Shown: piece by piece, positions 6,534 through 9,956 of the stretch
Layout: the number at the start of each line of letters is the position of its first letter
Numbering within the stretch: the stretch's first letter is position 1
Source: Paracoccaceae bacterium
GTDB lineage: Bacteria > Pseudomonadota > Alphaproteobacteria > Rhodobacterales > Rhodobacteraceae
DNA: 9,956 bases
Assembly: GCA_007120685.1 (NCBI GenBank)
Contig: SKNG01000352.1
Coordinates: 1 to 9,956 of the forward strand
Direction: 5' to 3'
Made by a program: the position numbers and the translations under genes
Notes under the pieces: model-generated
Seen by the model: only the letters and a program-made list of their open reading frames with translations
Database searches by the model: none
What the model was told of the DNA's origin: nothing

Positions 6534-7274
6534 ATGCGACTTCAGGACAAGACCGCCATCGTCACCGGCGCGGGCTCGGGCTTTGGCGCGGGGATCGCGC
6601 GGCGCTTCGCGGCGGAGGGCGCGCGGGTAATGGTGGCCGATATCAACGCGGACGCCGCGCAGGCCATCGCAGCCGAGATCGGCGGCATGGCGCAGGCGGT
6701 GGATGTGGCGCGGGCCGGGAGCGTCAAGGCGATGGCCGAAGCGGCGCTGGGGGCGTGGGGCCGGGTGGACATCCTGGTCAACAACGCCGGCGTCACCCAT
6801 CTGCCCGCGCCGATGGAGGAGATCAGCGAGGAAGACTTCGACCGCGTGCTGGCCGTCAACGCCAAATCGGTCTATCTGACCGCCCGCCATCTGGTGCCGG
6901 CGATGAAGGCCGCGGGCGCGGCGGCGATCCTGAATGTGGCCTCCACCGCCGGGGTCTCTCCCCGCGCCGGGCTGAGCTGGTACAACGCCTCCAAGGGCTG
7001 GATGATCACCGCCACCCGCACGATGGCCGTGGAACTGGCCCCGGCCGGCATCCGCGTCAACGCGCTGGCCCCGGTGGCCGGGGAAACGCCGCTGCTGGCC
7101 AGTTTCCTGGGCGAGGACACGCCGGAAATGCGGGCGAAATTCCTGTCCACCATCCCGCTGGGCCGGTTTTCCACGCCCGAGGACATGGCCAATGCCGCGC
7201 TCTACCTGTGTTCGGACGAGGCCAGCATGGTGACCGGCGTGATCATGCAGGTCGATGGCGGGCGCTGCATCTGA
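6534..7274 (+). CDS. Short-chain dehydrogenase/reductase (classical SDR, NAD-type)
   Basis: This 246-residue soluble oxidoreductase has a Rossmann fold and would interconvert an alcohol and a ketone or aldehyde. The cofactor motif TGAGSGFG is at 11-18. Asp36 at the end of the second strand (VMVADIN) suggests a preference for NAD(H) over NADP(H). NNAG is at 83-86. The catalytic tetrad is complete: Asn109, Ser137, Tyr150 and Lys154 (YNASK). The C-terminal segment ends MQVDGG, as in FabG-like and glucose-dehydrogenase-like SDRs. The length is typical. The start ATG 6534 is set by the AGGAGG site. Its TGA overlaps the ATG of the next gene by one base (TGATG), so the two are translationally coupled and probably act in one pathway. 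The SDR family alone does not give the substrate. Annotation as a 3-oxoacyl-ACP reductase would be an over-reading. Confidence 0.95.
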   Translation: MRLQDKTAIVTGAGSGFGAGIARRFAAEGARVMVADINADAAQAIAAEIGGMAQAVDVARAGSVKAMAEAALGAWGRVDILVNNAGVTHLPAPMEEISEEDFDRVLAVNAKSVYLTARHLVPAMKAAGAAAILNVASTAGVSPRAGLSWYNASKGWMITATRTMAVELAPAGIRVNALAPVAGETPLLASFLGEDTPEMRAKFLSTIPLGRFSTPEDMANAALYLCSDEASMVTGVIMQVDGGRCI

Positions 7275-8263
7275 TGGCGATGCGCCCCGGCCCGCGCAAC
7301 CTGATCACCGATGTGCCGGGGCTGCGCGTCGGCCAGGCGCAGGATCACGCGATCCGCACCGGCTGCACGGTGCTGCTGGGCGAGGCGCCCTTCACCGCCG
7401 GGGTGAATGTGATGGGGGGCGCGCCGGGCACGCGAGAGACCGACCTGCTGGCGCCGGACCGGCTGGTGCAACAGGTGGATGCGCTGGTGCTCTCGGGCGG
7501 GTCGGTCTACGGGCTGGACGCGGCATCGGGCGTGGTGGACGGGCTGCGGGCAATGGGGCGGGGGTTCGGGGCGCCGGGGGCGCTGGTTCCGATCGTGCCC
7601 GGGGCGATCGTCTATGACCTGAACAATGGCGGGGCGAAGGACTGGGTGGAAAACCCCTACAAGGCGCTGGGCCGGGCGGCGCTGGACGCCGTGGCCGAGG
7701 ATTTCGCGCTGGGCACCGCCGGGGCGGGCACGGGGGCGATGACGGGCTGGCTGAAGGGGGGGCTGGGGTCGGCCTCGGCCCGGCTGTCGAACGGGATGAC
7801 GGTGGGGGCGCTGGTGGCGGTCAACGCGCTGGGCTCGCCCACCGTGGGGCGCGGGCGGCATTTCTGGGCCGCACCGTGGGAGATGGCGGGCGAATTCGGC
7901 GGGCTGGGCCTGCCCGGGGGCTTCGAGCCGGACCACGAGCCCCTGCCCGGCAAGGCCGCGGGCCAGGCCACCACCATCGCCATCGTCGCCACCGACGCGG
8001 TGCTGAGCCAGGCCCAGGCCACCCGCATGGCGACGGCGGCGCAGGACGGGATGGCGCGCGCGCTGGTGCCGTCGCATACGCTGCTTGATGGCGATCTGGT
8101 CTTTGCGGCGGCGACCGGGGCGCGGGCGCTGGCCGACCCGGTCGGCGATCTCTACCTGCTGGGCCATGCCGCCGCCGTCTGCCTGGCCCGGGCCATCGCA
8201 CGCGGGGTGCATGCGGCGCGGCCGATGCCGGGGGATCGTCAGCCGGCCTGGGTGACGCTGTAG
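7274..8263 (+). CDS. P1-family self-processing peptidase/amidase (DmpA/NylC-like, MEROPS S58 type)
   Basis: This 329-residue protein belongs to the N-terminal-nucleophile family that includes D-aminopeptidase DmpA, beta-aminopeptidase BapA and the nylon-oligomer hydrolase NylC. These precursors cleave themselves before a Ser/Thr that then becomes the nucleophile. Conserved blocks seen are ITDVPGLRVG (11-20), SGGSVYGLDAASG (74-86), GAGTGAMTG (150-158), VAVNALGSP (181-189) and QATTIAIVATDA (231-242). From memory of NylC (nucleophile Thr267, with Asp306, Asp308 and Asn219), Thr233 would be the nucleophile. Asp272 and Asp274 then fall at exactly the same offsets (+39 and +41), and Asn184 is close to the expected place. 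Cleavage would give a chain of about 232 residues and one of about 97. The residue before Thr233 is Ala, whereas I recall Asn or Gly. No signal peptide is visible, so it is cytoplasmic. ATG 7274 overlaps the SDR stop; ATG 7280 is a possible alternative. Substrate unknown. Confidence 0.92.
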   Translation: MAMRPGPRNLITDVPGLRVGQAQDHAIRTGCTVLLGEAPFTAGVNVMGGAPGTRETDLLAPDRLVQQVDALVLSGGSVYGLDAASGVVDGLRAMGRGFGAPGALVPIVPGAIVYDLNNGGAKDWVENPYKALGRAALDAVAEDFALGTAGAGTGAMTGWLKGGLGSASARLSNGMTVGALVAVNALGSPTVGRGRHFWAAPWEMAGEFGGLGLPGGFEPDHEPLPGKAAGQATTIAIVATDAVLSQAQATRMATAAQDGMARALVPSHTLLDGDLVFAAATGARALADPVGDLYLLGHAAAVCLARAIARGVHAARPMPGDRQPAWVTL

Positions 8264-8480
8264 ACGCACCGTGGCAGGGCGGGGCCCGGGCCATGACCTG
8301 AGCCGCATACGCACACCCCGCTCCCTGCATATCCGCACAGCCTGCGCGCGCCGGCACCCCTGCCCCTGGCCGCGATGTGCGGCTATGGTCCCTGCGCAAC
8401 AGCGACGACGGCCTGCCGCGAAAAAACCGCGTCATCGCCGCCGCCAAGGTTCAGCAAAGAGGAGTGCATCTCTGACAGCG

Positions 8481-8513
8481 TTTCCGGCCGACACATTCGG
8501 GAACGGCCGGAAA
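8481..8513. repeat. Inverted repeat 1 of a palindrome cluster
   Basis: TTTCCGGCCG (8481-8490) and CGGCCGGAAA (8504-8513) are perfect ten-base reverse complements separated by 13 bases. The spacer itself contains a small TTC-GG-GAA symmetry (8496-8503). Its right arm overlaps the next palindrome by two bases. It can fold into a hairpin in RNA or bind a dimeric protein; the sequence does not decide between these. Confidence 0.8.
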
Positions 8514-8535
8514 ACGGGCTTTCGAAAGCCCGTTT
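8512..8535. terminator. Perfect 24-base palindrome, possible bidirectional terminator
   Basis: The half-site AAACGGGCTTTC (8512-8523) is followed directly by its reverse complement GAAAGCCCGTTT (8524-8535). As RNA this gives a ten-pair stem with a UCGA loop, with A residues at its foot and UUU at the end, which resembles a weak intrinsic terminator in either direction. It lies about 250 bases after the end of the peptidase gene and 125 before pirin. The U tract is short, so a binding-site or repeat-element role is equally possible. Confidence 0.45.
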
Positions 8536-8537
8536 GC

Positions 8538-8557
8538 ACGCGCCTTCGAAGGCGCGT
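8538..8557. repeat. Inverted repeat 3: perfect 20-base palindrome
   Basis: ACGCGCCTTC (8538-8547) is followed directly by its reverse complement GAAGGCGCGT (8548-8557). It shares the central TTCGAA hexamer with the palindrome at 8512-8535, and the two centres are exactly 24 bases apart. No U tract follows. As RNA it would form an eight-pair stem with a UCGA loop. Confidence 0.8.
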
Positions 8558-8644
8558 CACCCCGCACCTGCCGAAGCGACTGACCGGAAACCCTCTGACA
8601 GATCACGACGGGCCGGACGCGCCTGCCACTCGTTGGCCCCGCCA

Positions 8645-8651
8645 GAAAGGA
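8645..8651 (+). promoter_or_regulatory. Ribosome-binding site deciding the pirin start
   Basis: GAAAGGA lies nine bases before ATG 8661. The frame is open for 390 bases further upstream, but those codons cross the palindrome cluster and show no family similarity, so this site fixes the start. Confidence 0.75.
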
Positions 8652-8660
8652 CGAAACCCC

Positions 8661-9629
8661 ATGAGCTGGAACCCCACCCATAGCCCCGATTGCCCCGATG
8701 CCGGCGGCGCCCCGGAAACCCTGATCATCCCCCGCGCCCGCGATCTTGGCGGGTTCGAGGTGCGCCGTGCCCTGCCCAGCCCCAGGCGCCAGATGGTCGG
8801 CCCCTTCATCTTCTTCGATCAGGTCGGCCCGGCCGAATTCATCACCGGCCAAGGTGTCGACATCCGCCCGCATCCGCATATCGGCTTGGGCACGGTGACC
8901 TATCTCTACGATGGCGCTTTCGAACACCGCGACAGTCTGGGCACACATCAGATGATCCACCCCGGCGCGGTGAACTGGATGCTCGCCGGGCGCGGCATCA
9001 CCCATTCCGAACGCACCAGCGCCGAGGCGCGCGCCGGCACGCACCGGCTTTTCGGCGTGCAGACGTGGATCGCGCTGCCCGAGGACCGCGAGGAGATGGC
9101 GCCGGCATTCGAACACCATGGCAAGGCGGCGCTGCCCGTGATTGAGGATGGCGGCGCCACGGCCCGGCTGATCCTGGGCCGCGCCTATGGGCAGGAAAGC
9201 CCGGTCACCATGCAGTCCGAAACCTTCTATCTGGACGTGGTGCTGGCCCCCGGCGCCGCCTTCCCGCTGCCCGACAATCACGAGGACCGGGGCATCTATG
9301 TCACCCAAGGGGCAATCGAGCTGGCCGGCGATGTGTTCGAGGCCGGGCGCATGATGGTGTTTCGCCCCGGCGACCGCATCTCGGCCCGCGCGGGCGCGCA
9401 GGGGGCGCGGCTCATGCTCTTGGGCGGGGCGACGCTGAACGGGCCGCGCTATATCTGGTGGAATTTCGTCTCGTCCTCGAAAGACCGGATCGATCAGGCC
9501 CGCGACGACTGGATGCGGGCCGACTGGCAGGGTGGCCCGTTCCGCCTGCCGCCGGGCGATGACGACAGTTTCATCGCCATCCCCGAGGAACTGGCCAACA
9601 CCCGCCCGCGCGAGCCGAAGGGGCGCTGA
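8661..9629 (+). CDS. Pirin family protein (bicupin metalloprotein)
   Basis: This 322-residue cytoplasmic protein has two cupin domains. The N-terminal one carries the pirin metal site: His71 and His73 in RPHPHIGLGTVTYL (69-82), then His115 and Glu117 in GITHSER. By spacing these match human pirin His56, His58, His101 and Glu103 (family knowledge from memory). The C-terminal cupin runs from about 185 to 262 (ETFYLDVVLAPGA, then GIYVTQGAIEL and LMLLGG). It is followed by the characteristic RYIWWNFVSSSKDRI (263-277) and an amphipathic tail. Some bacterial pirins are quercetinases or modulate metabolic enzymes or stress responses. No specific reaction can be assigned here. The start follows a GAAAGGA site. 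The gene is monocistronic in this view, with a 397-base leader containing palindromes, and it converges with the M24 peptidase gene only 22 bases beyond its stop. Confidence 0.94.
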   Translation: MSWNPTHSPDCPDAGGAPETLIIPRARDLGGFEVRRALPSPRRQMVGPFIFFDQVGPAEFITGQGVDIRPHPHIGLGTVTYLYDGAFEHRDSLGTHQMIHPGAVNWMLAGRGITHSERTSAEARAGTHRLFGVQTWIALPEDREEMAPAFEHHGKAALPVIEDGGATARLILGRAYGQESPVTMQSETFYLDVVLAPGAAFPLPDNHEDRGIYVTQGAIELAGDVFEAGRMMVFRPGDRISARAGAQGARLMLLGGATLNGPRYIWWNFVSSSKDRIDQARDDWMRADWQGGPFRLPPGDDDSFIAIPEELANTRPREPKGR

Positions 9630-9633
9630 CACG

Positions 9634-9650
9634 CTGGCCGGGCGGGCCGG
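9634..9650. terminator. Small hairpin between convergent genes
   Basis: CTGGCC (9634-9639) pairs with GGCCGG (9645-9650) around a five-base loop, with one T-G wobble. It fills most of the 22-base gap between the convergent pirin and M24 genes, where a shared terminator is expected. There is no T tract on either side, so support is weak. Confidence 0.3.
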
Positions 9651-9651
9651 T

Positions 9652-9956
9652 TCAGAGGCTGGCAAGCGCGTGCGGCAGGGTGTTCATACTCTTCGGGCCG
9701 GCCTCGGTGATCTGGATCTGATCCTCGATGATGAAGCCGCCCAGGCCGGTGATGTACCAGGGGCACTCATAGGCCAGCACCATGCCGGGGGTGACGGGCG
9801 TATCGGCATCGGCGGCGATGAAGGGCCATTCCTCGCTGCCCGGGCCGGTGCCCAGCCCGTGGCCGAAATGGCCGCGCGCGTAATGGTCGAACCCGGCAGC
9901 GCGGATCGCCTGCGTGGTGGCGGCGTGCACGTCGCGCAGCGGTGTGCCGGGGGTCA
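9652..9956 (-). CDS. M24 family metallopeptidase (C-terminal fragment; Xaa-Pro peptidase/creatinase fold)
   Basis: The last 100 residues of a protein on the minus strand are visible; the start lies beyond the right edge, and the apparent GTG start at 9930 is only internal. The fragment carries the second half of the pita-bread metal centre. GHFGHGLGTGPG (residues 28-39 of the fragment) has the conserved His32, MVLAYECPWY has Glu63, and GGFIIEDQIQIT has Glu77. These correspond to the last His and the two Glu metal ligands of M24 enzymes. The first two Asp ligands lie outside the window. The stop TGA is at 9654-9652. M24 members in Rhodobacterales include Xaa-Pro aminopeptidases, creatinase-like hydrolases and the DMSP lyase DddP. 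The fragment does not tell them apart, although the peptide-transporter context makes a peptidase or amidohydrolase attractive. Confidence 0.9.
   Translation of the reverse strand, partial: TPGTPLRDVHAATTQAIRAAGFDHYARGHFGHGLGTGPGSEEWPFIAADADTPVTPGMVLAYECPWYITGLGGFIIEDQIQITEAGPKSMNTLPHALASL

Larger units (their letters stand above)
8264..8660. other. 397-base gene-free stretch
   Basis: No protein with recognisable features is encoded here on either strand, and the open frames that cross it lack a plausible start or homology signs. Positions 8264-8480 show nothing I can support beyond an ordinary GC-rich spacer with a short A6 run near 8421. Positions 8481-8557 hold three consecutive inverted repeats. 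The last 100 bases lead to the pirin ribosome-binding site. A pirin promoter is expected in this stretch, but I cannot point to convincing -35 and -10 boxes. Confidence 0.7.

Noticed and set aside
6416..7273. Long upstream extension of the P1-family peptidase
   Set aside because: These codons lie out of frame across the STAND 3' end and the whole SDR gene. The family N-terminus (ITDVPGLRVG) appears shortly after ATG 7274.
8411..8435. CCGCG-A6-CCGCG motif as a CRISPR-like or terminator element
   Set aside because: It is a single five-base direct repeat around an A run, with no further copies and only a four-base stem.
8271..8660. N-terminal extension of pirin by 130 codons
   Set aside because: The extension crosses the palindrome cluster and has no pirin similarity. 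ATG 8661 with GAAAGGA gives the usual pirin N-terminus.
8375..8683. 102-codon open frame upstream of pirin
   Set aside because: There is no convincing ribosome-binding site, it runs through the palindromes and overlaps the pirin start, and its composition is unlike a real protein.
9652..9930. Complete 92-residue small protein starting at GTG 9930 on the minus strand
   Set aside because: The frame continues upstream to the window edge, and the content is clearly the C-terminal metal-binding half of an M24 peptidase, so this is a truncated gene and not a small one.

Overview
The window is very GC-rich and has dense, closely packed genes with strong G/C third-position preference. Together with its gene families this points to an alphaproteobacterium, most likely of the Rhodobacterales (Paracoccus/Rhodobacter/Roseobacter relatives). 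That placement is inferred from composition and gene style, not from a marker gene. There are nine protein-coding genes (two cut by the window edges), no tRNA or rRNA gene, no CRISPR array and no recognisable insertion sequence.

Layout. Positions 3-2666 are the 3' part of a dipeptide/oligopeptide ABC importer operon: the end of a DppB-type permease, a DppC-type permease, and one double-length ATPase that fuses the DppD-like and DppF-like halves. A long perfect hairpin starts on the ATPase stop codon, and its loop carries a four-run G-quadruplex motif on the minus strand. An NAD(P)-dependent aldehyde dehydrogenase follows (2758-4203). Next comes a 735-residue STAND-type ATPase, with a short N-terminal membrane segment, an NB-ARC-like NTPase and C-terminal TPRs (4261-6468). 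This gene looks out of place among catabolic genes and resembles NLR-like proteins, some of which act in bacterial immunity. After it come an SDR dehydrogenase (6534-7274) and, coupled by a TGATG overlap, a P1-family (DmpA/NylC-like) self-processing peptidase/amidase (7274-8263). A 397-base gene-free stretch then holds three back-to-back perfect inverted repeats. Last are a pirin-family metal-dependent cupin (8661-9629) and, convergent on the minus strand, the C-terminus of an M24 metallopeptidase (9652 to the window end).

How they could work together (inference). The importer would bring in a peptide or amide-bonded compound. The P1-family hydrolase and perhaps the M24 enzyme would cleave it, and the SDR and aldehyde dehydrogenase would oxidise alcohol or aldehyde products. 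The STAND ATPase is not explained by such a pathway. It is the best candidate for an undescribed signalling or defence component, though nothing beside it in this window looks like a partner. The non-coding palindromes at 2664-2723 and 8481-8557 are the strongest unexplained sequence structures.
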